Below are positions 11,963 through 24,400 of a stretch of 64,000 nt of DNA, piece after piece. The stretch's first letter is position 1, and every line of letters starts with the position of its first letter. The position numbers and the translations under genes were made by a program. The notes under the pieces are model-generated. The model did not search any database and was not told the origin of the DNA. It was given only the letters and a program-made list of their open reading frames with translations. This stretch comes from Mimachlamys varia (Eukaryota; Mollusca; Bivalvia; Pectinida; Pectinidae), in NCBI GenBank assembly GCA_947623455.1, contig OX392527.1, positions 49,954,401 to 50,018,400 on the forward strand, in the 5' to 3' direction.

Positions 11963-12704
11963 ACACTTCACCAAAAAGGATATTTTCAGTTGTTAAAAAA
12001 TGTTCCGTGCTTTTCGGTAACTTTTCACAAGTAAAACCAAAAAAAGCATATGTTTCATATACATAATGATAAATTTGAGTTTTGATTTGAGAAAAGCCAC
12101 CAAGACAGGGAATAATTGACACATTTTTGCATATTCGAACAGCCGAAAATGGCTCAGTGTTATTTTGAATATACATGTATGCAGATGGATCTAGGAATTC
12201 CTGGCAGTTAAGAGAGAGCAAAACAGGAACAGATCATCCACAATTTAAAAAGAACTAGAAAAATACAAAATCTTCCATTTTAGTTCTGACATAAATATTA
12301 AAACATAGATTTTTTTTTAAATTTCTATTTTGATTTGAGTTAATTAAATACTAAAGTATGGAGCAACTATGATTTTGTAAAATGCAATGCCACAATAATT
12401 TGTCTGATTTTTATGGAATTTTACATTTAAATTGAAAAAACAATATTTCACAAAAGAGATAATACATTTTTAACTATAATGTTAGTACATACTCTTTATC
12501 TTTGGACATGATATGGTCCTATTCCCCCAGGGGCCTGAAGGGTGTGACAAAAAGGAGTATTTCTCCCAAATTAATTAAACATTCATAAATCGTCACACCC
12601 CTTTTATGATGGAAGGGTCTTATGATCCTTTACAAAAAAAAATTTCCCGCCAAGTCTCATATTTCCCACTGGGTCGGTTTGGCATACTGTTTGGAATTTT
12701 ACCC

Positions 12705-13112
12705 TTTGAAATGAAGATATCTATTTAATTAGAGATATCTGTAATTAAAATACAGATACATAGATCTATATTTAAATAGAGACATGTCTAATTCAAATAC
12801 AGATTTTTTTCTACCGAAAATAGAGATATGTTCATTTAAAATACACTCTATTTCAAATACAGATATCTCTATTTGAATTCCATATATCTTTGATTTACAT
12901 TTGAGATATCTTTATTCTTTGACCAATTAAAGATATCCTTTTTTGAAATAGATCTATGTATTTGAATTAAAGATATCTCTATTTCAAATAACAATATCTT
13001 TAATTTTTGTTTAACTACAGATATATTTATTTTAAATCTGTTTCTATTTGAAAAAAAGATATCTTTATTTTATAAATAATTAAAAATATTTCTATATAAA
13101 ATTGAGATATGT
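12705..13112. repeat. Degenerate self-complementary AT-rich repeat
   Basis: About 400 bp built from shuffled copies of AGATATCT, ATTTAAATA and AATACAGATA, which read alike on both strands. No fixed period is visible. It directly precedes the TTAA-flanked MITE at 13121. Confidence 0.75.
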
Positions 13113-13120
13113 GTATTTAA

Positions 13121-13504
13121 AGGCCCAATATACGTAACTTCAGGGAAATTTTCGTGATTCTGAAAAATTCTGAAAAAAATCCAGTTGATTACGATGCAAA
13201 AATAAGCCTAAAACGAAGTAAACCTGAACGGTAACTAACAAGAAACTCTGGACAAAAAAATTCAAAGAATTGAAAATAGTTCAGGTGGGGCCCACTTCAA
13301 CAACAAACCGAAGGTAGAAGACTGTTCGAAATGGACGCGTGTTTATTATAACCGAGTTTCAACTGCTGATGTACCGGTAATCGCGAAAGAAATCATCTTG
13401 AATATTGCTGATATCAGTTAATCTTAGCTAAATCTATAAATATGATAAATTATTAGGCTTGATTTTCGCTTCAAGTTTTGCCGAAAGTTACGTTTATTGG
13501 GTCT
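13121..13504 (+). mobile_element. 384-bp MITE with TTAA target duplication, copy 1
   Basis: Termini AGGCCCAATATACGTAACTT and the inverted form AAGTTACGTTTATTGGGTCT, flanked on both sides by TTAA (13117-13120 and 13505-13508). TTAA duplications with such ends suggest a piggyBac or Kolobok-type non-autonomous element. A second copy, inverted, lies in METTL14 intron 2 (18691-19073). Confidence 0.88.
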
Positions 13505-13619
13505 TTAATGAGTAAAATGAGATATTAGTCCAACAATCCGTAAGCATAATAACTTTCTTTTTAATAGCGCTACAGTAATTTTAATAAACGTACATTCGCT
13601 TTCACCGAAACGGGGGATA

Positions 13620-14040
13620 TTGATTTGGGTTTGTCCGTCCGTATGTCTGTCCCTTTGTCCGTCCGTCTGTCCGTCTGTCACACTTCGCTTCCGTGTAATA
13701 ACGGCAACAAGTACCATCCAATTATCTTGAAATTTGCAATTGGTATCAAGGTTAAATACTGAAAGGCTTGGCGAAGTTTGATCGCCAATTTTGGTTGATG
13801 TTATTTGGCGGAGTTATGGCCCTTTGATCAACGAAAAATGTCATTTTCTTAATAGTTTCCGTGCAATAAGTTAACGGCAACAAATATTATCCGATTTTCT
13901 TGAATCTTGGTACAAGGTAAATTGCCTAAAGGGCTCGACTAAGTTCGATCGCCATTTTTGGCGGACGCTATTTGATAGAGTTATGGCCCCTTAATTAACA
14001 AAAAAATGACATTTTCTGCCGTTTCCATGCAATAAAATAA
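13620..14040 (+). repeat. GTCCGTCCG-headed interspersed repeat, ~170-bp internal units
   Basis: Starts with a GTCCGTCCGTATGTCTGTCC run, then tandem units containing ACGGCAACAAATATTATCCG and GGAGTTATGGCCCTTTGATC. The same units resume at about 14830-14990, so the RT fragment between them appears inserted into, or captured with, this repeat. A similar design is widespread in molluscs. Confidence 0.75.
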
Positions 14041-14089
14041 GAGAATACCGAAGCGTCAACATAATCATAATCCAAGCTCAAAATCGATT

Positions 14090-14830
14090 AAACCAGGGGC
14101 AAAATTGGAACAAAGGAAAGATTTACATGGAGACTCTTGCAAAAGTACAAGAGAATAAGACCAGGTATTCCGGAAGAGTAAGCGTCTTCTGCTTCATCGA
14201 CAACACTCACCATGTAAACCTTTGTCACATCCAAGTAAACATCAAGTTCTCAAAATGAGAACCGATTATCATTGTCAATCACAACAATTAAACACACTAA
14301 TGAGCATACTCAAAAACGTCCATCTTCATATCACTTAAAGATACAGAATATTTCTCAAGGAGACAAAGATGGCGACCATAAAACTTGCCCATAGTACTGA
14401 TCAACCTGCGTCTCTCGAATCCTTGTGTTGTTAGTTTGTTTGTCAGCCGTCGACATCGATCAAGAAAATCCCGATATTTAGAGCAAGCCCTGGAATACCG
14501 AATCAACTGCGACATGTAAACACCATAGGTTGGAGAAGCAGGGATGTTACTATCAAGAAATGGAAAGTTAACGATCGGAAAATTGAAATCATCACGTTTA
14601 TCGTATAGCTTAGTAGTAAGCTGTCCATGTTGGTCGTAGTTTAAGTAGAGATCGAGGTAAGTAGCTGATGTAGAAGAGTCTGTTGTGTCCTTATTTCAAG
14701 ATCAGAAGGGTATATACGATCAACGTGGTCAGCAAACTTCTTGTTGTTTAATTTATAGACAACACATCGTCGATATATCTGAAAGTGAAATTAAAAGATT
14801 TGGCAAGGTTTTTGTTACCTGTCCTGATAA
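14090..14830 (-). pseudogene. Reverse transcriptase fragment with YIDD motif
   Basis: Minus-strand RT remnant. From about 14815 it encodes FRYIDDVLSIN (motif C, YIDD). It then frameshifts and, from about 14695, encodes DTTDSSTSATYLDLYL, KLYDKRDDFNFPIVNFPFLD and SNIPASPTYGVYMSQLIRYS. It continues through 14515-14297 (SKYRDFLDRCRRLTNKL, KFYGRHLCLLEKYSVSLSDM). This C-terminal block is a recognisable signature of a widespread invertebrate retroelement RT group. I suspect a Penelope-like or related element but cannot assign it without a tree. At least one single-base frameshift (near 14697) and an earlier break (near 14760) show decay. Confidence 0.82.
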
Positions 14831-15000
14831 CAGCAACAAATATTATATAATTTTCTTGAAACTTGGTAACAAGATTAAATAAATAAAGAGATATGAGAGG
14901 TTTGATTGCAGTTTTGGGCTAATGTTATTTGGCGGAGTTATGGCCCCTTGATTAACGATTTCGTGCAATCACGGCAACTAATATTATCCGATTTCTGTGT
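14831..15000 (+). repeat. Second part of the GTCCGTCCG-type repeat
   Basis: Contains ACAGCAACAAATATTATATA and GGCGGAGTTATGGCCCCTTG, the same unit as 13620-14040, continuing after the RT fragment. Confidence 0.7.
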
Positions 15001-15449
15001 ATAACGTTTGTTTTTTTTTTTTCAATTTCCAAGCAATACATCTTGTGTCAGCATGAAAATTACAAATGACTTTTGCCTACATTATGATTACCCACCTTAT
15101 GAAAGAGGGAAACGCTGAAGATATTAATTTTATACGAATTAGCTTGTTTTCACCTAAGATATGAACGCCCAGGTGGTGTTCCACTAACTCAAAATAGGCC
15201 TTAGCCGCTCAAATTTTCAATTTTTCATTATTTTTATAGCATTGCGAATTAATGAACAAGGATTTCGTTTGTTACATTAATAATACATAGGTTGACAAAA
15301 CGTACGTGCGATCACATCCATTCAATACCGAACTGTGCCGGACTCTACCGAGCTGCTATTAATACAACGTAATCATAACCTTAGTAATTCTTCACTTATC
15401 ATTTGAAGCGAAAAGTGTAACATCTTTGACGTTACAAGAAAAGCTCAAC

Positions 15450-18400
15450 ATGGGGGACCGGTTGAAAGAGTTGAAGGAAAGGTCTCTGAAGAGAAAACAA
15501 GTTTTAGCTCAAGCGGTAGGAATATTTATTGCATATATCGTTAATGCATAGGTCTACTAAACCATGATGCCATATAAGCTTGCATGTAGCAGTGCTGGTC
15601 AATGCAACCTCTGCACAGATCACTTTCAATTTCATCAATCTTCTCTAGATCTCCTTGTTGGGTCCACTTGGGATCCATCATGATGATTAATCCCAAGGCG
15701 TTGGTTAAAAGCATACTATTTTTTTCATTATATATTTAGTTCTGAGAGAAATAAGACTCTGTGACAAGAGATTCGCAGTTATCAACTGTAAAGAAGTGTT
15801 TATTAAAGGAGTACTAGCTCTCTAGAGGTCTGAATGTGACTGAATGCGAATATGTTGTGATGGCTTGAACAAGTACGCAGGTCGCCTGTTGAAAGATTTT
15901 CTGTAGAAAGGGCGACAAGGCCATTCTTGTGGAGTAATATATATTGCGACCTGATACATGTATGAGTCTAGTTTGCAGGCGCTTGAATTTGAATTGATGA
16001 CCATGGCCAGGCCAGTGTAGAGTGACGGTGAGGGCTCAGCTTGTGTAGTAGGACGAGGAAAAGTGATAAGGTAATGTCCTTCTCTGGGCTTCAAACCGGT
16101 TACCCCTGGCTCTCCAGCCAAATGCTCTACAGTCCCGCCTTACCAGCATGAGCTGCAGGGAATTTCCCTTTAGCTCAGGGCTGGAGAGCCAAGGGTTACT
16201 GGTTTGAGCCCCAGAGATTGGCATTATCTTCATTACTATTCCTCATCCCATTACATAACCAATTAATTTCATCACATAAGGATCTGTCAACATAAGAGGT
16301 CATGTTCTGGTGATATTTGTAGCCTCTTTATGTTACACACTTAAGTTGAAAACAATTGATCGATGCTGTCATCTGAAGCAAGTCATGCATTCAGTCACAA
16401 CATTCATATTAATAATTCAACGCACAGATAGGATTATGCAAGCTTTTTTGCCCGCGTACATTTAATTCTAAGATTCTGGAAGCAGTAATTGAAATGCAAA
16501 AGGTCACCAGAACATGATCCCGTAGGGGATGTTGTCAGGTCCTATGTAAGGGCAAAGTAGCAGAGTGAGAGTAAGGAATCAGATTTGTATACTTGTTAAA
16601 TTAATAGAACAGCTATCGCCCAGGGAATAGTCAATTGTATCCACTACAACAATTATGACATCATGATAATGATGCCGTCAGCAATTGGTCGTTGACATTC
16701 ATAGCCTTATATTTACACCTCTCCCTTCTTGTGCTTAGTAAACTCTGACTGGCAATATATTAACGTATACGCAGTGAAAAAAGGCTCAGCGGATTGATAT
16801 TTGTTCAAATATGGCGTCGTTCACACTTCAGAAAAATAAGTATTCGCTGTCGGCCATTGTTTGGTTCCTACAAGATTTTGAAACATGGAACATATATGGA
16901 ATCAATTTCTTTTGATTAAACAATAAATAGTTTTCTAGCAAACTTTTGATTACAAATGATGTGCATTCGAAACTATTTGACGGTAACGCAAAAATGGCGG
17001 TGCCCTGCAGTTGTGACGTATGACGTCGGACTGCGTCACAACCAGATCACTGTGTCAATGCGTGTACATAACGACCTTTATAAATAAAGAAATAAATTTG
17101 ACTTGCTAGAAATATTATTTAATACCAAATTTACATATGATGTTATGAAGAAAAATAGTGTTGTTCACAGTGTATTTTCTAAATCTGCCAATATATTGAT
17201 GAAATCCAATGGGACTATATTATCTTAGCAACCACGGCCATCGTAGTTACCATCTTAGCAACCCGCTTCAAATGCTTTTTTCGTATAGCACTTGAAAATT
17301 ATAAATGGTGTAAATATAAGGATTGGACCTCATTTTGACTGCGTAAACGGTAGTATGCCCACAGTAACGCCCACCATAGAATATGTTCGTTGCCAACTGC
17401 GGGCATACTACCGTATACACAGTCAAAATGAGGTCCAATCCTTATATGAATTTGATAGGGTTATAAGAGGAAATATCATTTTATGGTAATTATGTTATAT
17501 TGAATGAGACTTTCAAGATCTTTAACTTGTCCTTTTTGAACTTTTTCTTGTAAAATAGGTTTTCAAAAAGGGTCAGCAGTGTTTTTGCTATCTAGATTTT
17601 GCAACAGCATGTGCCATATATATATTAAATTGGGAAAATAAAGTAGGATTTTCAGAAAAATTGGGAAAATATTCTTGAATTTTGCTTCCTTTTTTTTTTT
17701 AAATAGCACAAATTTTGCCTTCCTGGGGGAAACAGCCTTATATTGGTTGTAAAAATGGGCTAACAAAATCACAGAGGAGGTTCACCAGTTACAGGGGAAG
17801 TATTTCTGGACACTCAAGATTATCTCCCTTGGTACACATCAATTCTGTTAAAAGTTAATATCCTTTGTGCTGTATTTCAGTTTGGAGTTGGCAGTCCAGA
17901 TGGTCTGAAAACAGTATTGAAAAGTAAAGAAGACATTGAAGATGAAAAGAAAACTACAGTTCCCAGGTTTGCTGCTTTTCAGCTCTATATAGGACAGTGT
18001 AGTGCATACTATTGATTTTATACATTTAGACAAATTTTCAATGATTTTTTTATGGTTTAGTTTTTCATTGGAATTTATTGAAATTTCATGTGGAGAATTA
18101 TTTGCTCATTCCTTTGAAAAACATTTGTATAATTTCCTGTGGCTAATTTCAAGAGATATTGCATGTTACAGTTTGAAAACTTTAGCAGTGGAATTATTTA
18201 TTAAGAATAACAAACACAACAATGTTACACATTTTGTAAAAGTGTATATATTCATCAATTTTAGTGAAATGGAATAGTATTTAAAAATATCAGTTGAAAG
18301 AGCTAAAAATTATTTAATATTGCTTGGTATTTCAAGAAAATCCATGAAAAATGATTTCATAATTAAAAAAAAAAAATTGTCAAAAGGATTGAAATATATC

Positions 18401-21400
18401 TATAGGAAAAAAATTATTTGTGTCAAAATAAAAATTGAACTTCACTGAATCTTTTGCATTGCTGAATGCCATTGTCATCAATGTAGAATTTGGAAATAAA
18501 TTTATTTATTTTCATATCTTTTGTTAGAATCAATAACAAAAAAATAGCCATTTGGAAAGAAGCCAATAACATGTATTTATTTATAATACAATGTTCCTAA
18601 GTAATATTGATAATACCTAAGTTCTCTGAAGTTACAGGGTTAAAGTTAAAAAAAAAGTAATAAAAAGTTGCTGTTCCAAACCTCCACTGAAGGCCCAATA
18701 TTCGTAACTTTCGGCAAAACTTGAAGCAAAAATCAAGACTAATAACTTATCATATTTAAAGATTTAGCTAAGATTAACTGATATCAGCAATATTCAAGTG
18801 GCGTTCTTCGGCAGTTACAGGTATAGCAGCAGTTGAATTTCGGTATTTGTAATTTAAACACGCGTCCATTCTGAAGTGTCTTCTTCCTTCGGTTTGTCTG
18901 GGCCACACCTGAATAATTTTCAATTCTTTGGATTTTTTTGTCAAAAGTTTCTTGTTAATTACCGCTCATGTTTACTTCATTTAAGAATTATTTTTGGATG
19001 GTTATCAACTGGATTTTTTTTCATAATTTTTCAAATTCCCATAAAATTGCCTGAAGTTACGTATATTGGACCTTTAAATTGAACGTAAAAAGTTTTACTA
19101 ATTTCTTTTATTCATCTATATTTCTCAAAAGTGAAACTGAAAAAACTGCAGAAAATCAGAAAGTTATCAAGCTATCGGAAGAACAGCCGCTGCCCGATGA
19201 ACAGAAGGACAAATCCAAAGTAAGTACATTGTGTATTAATGATATATATTCAGATATCGATGCATCCATGCAGTTACATTGTGTTGGTCCCATAATGAAA
19301 TACATAATATGTACATGGATTGCTTAATATCCTTTCTGAAAACTCCTTTTCAATTCTTTGTAAAGAAATGGAAAAAATTACACAAAATTCACACACAACT
19401 ATATTTCCAATTCATCAGAAAAAATCATTAAAAAAATTCACTTCATGGAAATTCAACTATATGTACATGTGATGATGATACAGGTACTTTTTTGTAATGC
19501 TTATATATTTCATATATATCAAAGCATTTTGATTAAGTATGATTTTCAGGAAAAAAAGTAAATTCATATACATTGTATAAGTACAATTACAAGGATTGTT
19601 AGTGGATTATTTTATATTAATGTGAGCATTCTGATAAATTTCCAATTTTTAGAAAGAACAAAAAAAACTAATTAATAGACATGTACTTGTATCTTGATCA
19701 TTACAATTATAAGGATTGTTCATGGTTAATGTTTTGGCTTAAGATACAGATATAACCAGAAAGAAATCTTTTACTCACAAGGCTTTTCAAACAGTGCGAA
19801 AAATGTTTGAATACATTGTATTTATTTTTGTGATGACTTTTCAATAATATCTGCAATAATGGTAATGAAAATGCATATTTCAAATGTTGTAACATGGTTA
19901 TCAGAAACTGTAACCACCTCCTGTAAATGAGAAATTACTTTTTTCTCTTTCACAAATTAAAAAGTGGCGACAGTTCCCGAATTGTAACATATCTGAGAAA
20001 TAGAAAATGGTATTTTGAATTCATTACTGGATCGTTAATAATTTTCCTTTAGCAGATTGACGGTGAACAAGATGATGAAGATGAGTTTTATACAGACTCC
20101 AGTACATTCCTGAAGGTAATTGACAGATCAGAGGTTTTTTACCAACCCCTTGTTTTTTACTGAATCTTTATCATATCATCCTATCAGGTGTTAAATTTTA
20201 TATAGAGTGTTACAATACCTTGGCCTGGTGGTAAGTAATGTTGGGCAATAATTGTAAAACATACATCCGTAATCAATTTGTTATCTGAAGAGTTAAATAT
20301 AAGTGATCGATTGATGGCTTTCAAGTAACAAAATTATTATAACTTGATAAACAGAATGTAGGGAGTTAAAACAACTTTTACACATATTTAAAATCATGGC
20401 TATCAACCATATAATAGAATTAGGAAAAAAGAGGACTTTAAGAGTCCAAAAGTGCATACCCCGGTACTCATTGATTGTCGTTTCAGTGTAATCAAGTTTT
20501 CTATCCACAAAACAGGGATAAAATAAACTGTTTTGAGTTAGGGACTCAGTTCATTTCAGAAGAAAAGTTGCAGTAGTAATAAATGGCAAAATTTCAAAAA
20601 GTCTAGGGGCCCTGCTTACAGACATTTTTTTAGGGGCCATTGGCTACTGGGCCCCTGCTAATCTGCATCGCTCCCTGCAAAAGACTTATCATCTCCTTTA
20701 ATAGTTGAATCATAATAAATGACCTATTGAGTAATTGTTAACATATTAGGACAAATATTTCTAAATAGATGTACATGTATATTTATTGTGTGGTTACTAG
20801 GGAACACAGAGTGCAAACCCCCACAACGACTACTGTCAGCACTTTGTGGACTCGGGCGAAAGACCACAGAACAAAATCCGAGATGTCGGTAAGTTGTCAG
20901 TCATATTCGGTGACTACTATAAATAAGATATCTAGTATGTACTTAACAAATATCAATCAGAATTGCACAATCTTGTTTTATTATGCCGCCACCATAAATT
21001 GGGTGGGGCGGGCATTTAGGCTTATACATGTCTGTCCTGTCCGTATTCAACATAAGCACATATCAACTTCATTCTTAAGAGATTCCAAGTTAACCAGGAA
21101 AGCACAGGTTCCTGTAAGCTAAGTTACACAAATGAAACAGTCTTTTACTATACCTGACATTAGGTATGGAAAGGTTCGTTGAATCTCTTATCAAGTAATT
21201 GACAGTAGCATACTTGCCAAATTTTGAAATTTCCATGGGTAGATTACGCGTGCTCAGAATTTATGACATAAATATTATGTATACATGTACATTCAGAGGA
21301 AAAATAACACTTTTAAATGGCTTCTTTTGAGCTCTTCTTTCTAATGAAATCATCAGATCTTTAAAAATAGGAACAGTTGAGCAAATTCCCAAGTTGAAAA

Positions 21401-24400
21401 TGCAACATTTTAGGGTCCAAAATCGGGAGTCTCCCTCCTAAATAGGGAGGGTTGGCAAGTATGCAGTGGGACGTACATGAGAATGCCAAAGTAGACAGTA
21501 AGGATGACTTTGATGGTAAAGAGCATCACCTCCACCTGAAGCGCTACTCTATCATTGTACTGTAAAATCATTAATTTCAAACAAGTTTTATTTTCGTTTA
21601 TTTTGTGGGAACACTTAACCATGAATTCAAATGTATGAACTCATTCACCCCTGAAGACACATTTGAACTCTTCCAATTCAAAGGTTGGAATAGTTCATTA
21701 TGAAATTTCAGGGGTGAATGTGTCAATTGATTAAAAGTTCAAAAATACTGAATATTTAACACATGTATACATTATTCATGTATATTATTTACAATCATAT
21801 ATTTATCCATGAATTTTAGTCCCTACAAACCATGAATTTTAAGCCACACACAAATTTTACAGTAGTTATCCTTTTAAATGAGTTAAGTATGTCTGATGAA
21901 GGTGATTTTATGGAAAATGAAGCGAATTGATATTGTTTTTGATTTCATTGTACGGATATGATGTCACGTAATTATATTTGTGAATGATTCGTATAGTATA
22001 CAATACATGTGTCATGCAGCATCGGATGATTTTTACCATCAGTAATAAATACTTGAAAGTAGGTGTGACATTATTTTGAGAAGAAAAGGATGCTTAGTTA
22101 AGTATGAAAAAATATATTTAATGTTACAGGACTTGCAAACCGTTTTGAGGAATATCCCAAACTGAGAGAGCTCATTCGCTTGAAAGATGAATTGATCTCT
22201 TCAACAAATACACCGCCCATGTAAGTCAGATACCAATAGCAAACATCCATTAAAGTGACGACCAACTGATTTGTTTCCATTGAAAAGATATTACAGAAAA
22301 CAAATTCATCTTTAACAGGTAGAATAATTATGTATGTAACACTTTAGTTGGTAGCATAGATATATGTAAATGGCTTATACAAATTCATCTTTAACAGGTA
22401 GAATAATTATGTATGTAACACTTCTAGTTGGTAGCATATATATATGTAAATGGCTTATACAAGGGTTGCACAATTTTAACTATCCATTTGAACCTCAATT
22501 AGATTCTTGGATAGCTTAAGTTTGGCGTCGTTAGATACCCACGGTTGATCTCGCCTTGCTTACTCACTCAAAGCGAGATCAACCGTGGGTACCCAACGAT
22601 GAAGTTTGGTGGATTGTAAATTTTAAAAACTGATTGATCAAAATACATTTTAAGAGAAAAAAAGGCAACACAATTTGTCCCTAATAACACAACTTTGGAC
22701 AACAGAACTATTAGCAGCTGAATTAATAAGGCTCATCATTTATTTGAAAATTAAAAATTGAATACGTTGCAAATACTGTTGAAAACTTGAAAAAAAAATA
22801 TAGAATTTAAAACTTTTGAAGATGAAGAACAGAGTAGAAAATTACAATTAGTTTTGGAATAATATTCTTTCCTGTTTTTAACTAGGTACTTACAGTGTGA
22901 CCTTGACCAATTTGACCTCAGTAGCCTGGGCTGTAAGTTTGATGTGATACTGGTAGAACCGCCCCTGGAGGAGTACCAGAGATCTAATGGTGCTGTGTAC
23001 GACAGGTTCTGGAGCTGGGACGAGGTCAGTCGATGTAGCATTTTAACCGTTCATAGAAACATTACTGTCCAGAAGATCCAAAGGGGCAGTACAGGGTTTG
23101 ACAATGAGGTAGCCCTTTAGTCAAAGACTAATGAAGTATTCATCTTGATATTTCTGTTTCAATTCTGTTGAAAAATATGGGTACAGTAACTGGAACATTT
23201 GCATTAACAAGCAAAATTGGCAACTTCTTACCAATATGGCACTGCCTTTAGCCCGATAGCTATATAATAGTCAGAGACTAGTCAAATCTTCAGCTAATCT
23301 AGTTATTGGTTCTAAAACCCACTGGCCCAAATGACTATCCAAATTTTTATATTACCTACTAATCAAACTTTTGGAATAGTATTGAGTTTAGTGGAATTTC
23401 CGCATTGACAACAAGTCAAATTGGAAACTTCTAGCCAAGGCTCCAGATTCAGGTAAGCCCAATGGTTAGAGACTTGTGAAATTGATCCTGCTAGTCTACT
23501 AGTGGTTCTAGAAAATACCTTGCAAAGTTACCTCTATTGACATTTTGTGATAAAACTCCTGGGTATATGGAAGGATGGTTGAGGAAATTGTATTTCGTTT
23601 GTAAATAGTAGAGAGCTTGTCTTAGATTGGAACCACCTAGATTTAAAGCATAACCAAAGAAAGGTATATTTATTAGTTTCAATAGATGTATACCTGTTTG
23701 TAATTATCGGTATGGCAATTTATCAAAAATGGACATGTGTCATGAATTGATGTTGTTTTTAACATTACAGATTGAGAGATTGGATGTCCCATCTGTTGCG
23801 TCACAACGGTCATTCGTTTGGATTTGGTGTGGAAATGCTGATGGACTGGAACGAGGGAGACTGGTAAGTCTCTCCGTAAAGTTATCTTAGAAAACTGTAA
23901 TATTTTATATTTACATTGCCACTGCACAGTGACTAGATGAAGCTACTGTGACCAATGTATGTTATTTTCCAATAACTTTCATTGGGCATATTGTGATGTC
24001 ATCATGTTTATGGCGTCAATTGTAGTGTTGGAGACTGCTCTGCTCCACTGTCAATGGGTGGCTGTTCTCTGTAAAATCAGTTGTTAAATTATTGAATATG
24101 TTTATGATTTAAATTCAGACAAAATAATCTGTGGATATTTGTTACATTTTCAGTGTTTGCATGTTTATGTTTCAGTTCAAACCAAATAACTTTGGATATT
24201 TGTTACACTTTCAGTGTTTGAAGAGGTGGGGATATCGTCGTTGTGAGGATATTTGTTGGATAAAAACAAACATCAAAAACCCTTCAAAGAGTAAAAGTCT
24301 GGAACCCAACTCCATTCTTCAGAGAACAAAGGTAATTTATGGCCGAGGCCACAGTTGCTATACAGTATAATTTGTCTAAACCAGCCCCTGTCTAATCCAA

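Noticed and set aside
18002..18277. 91-codon ORF in METTL14 intron 2
   Set aside because: Low-complexity AT-rich translation with no family features; it lies just after a clear splice donor.
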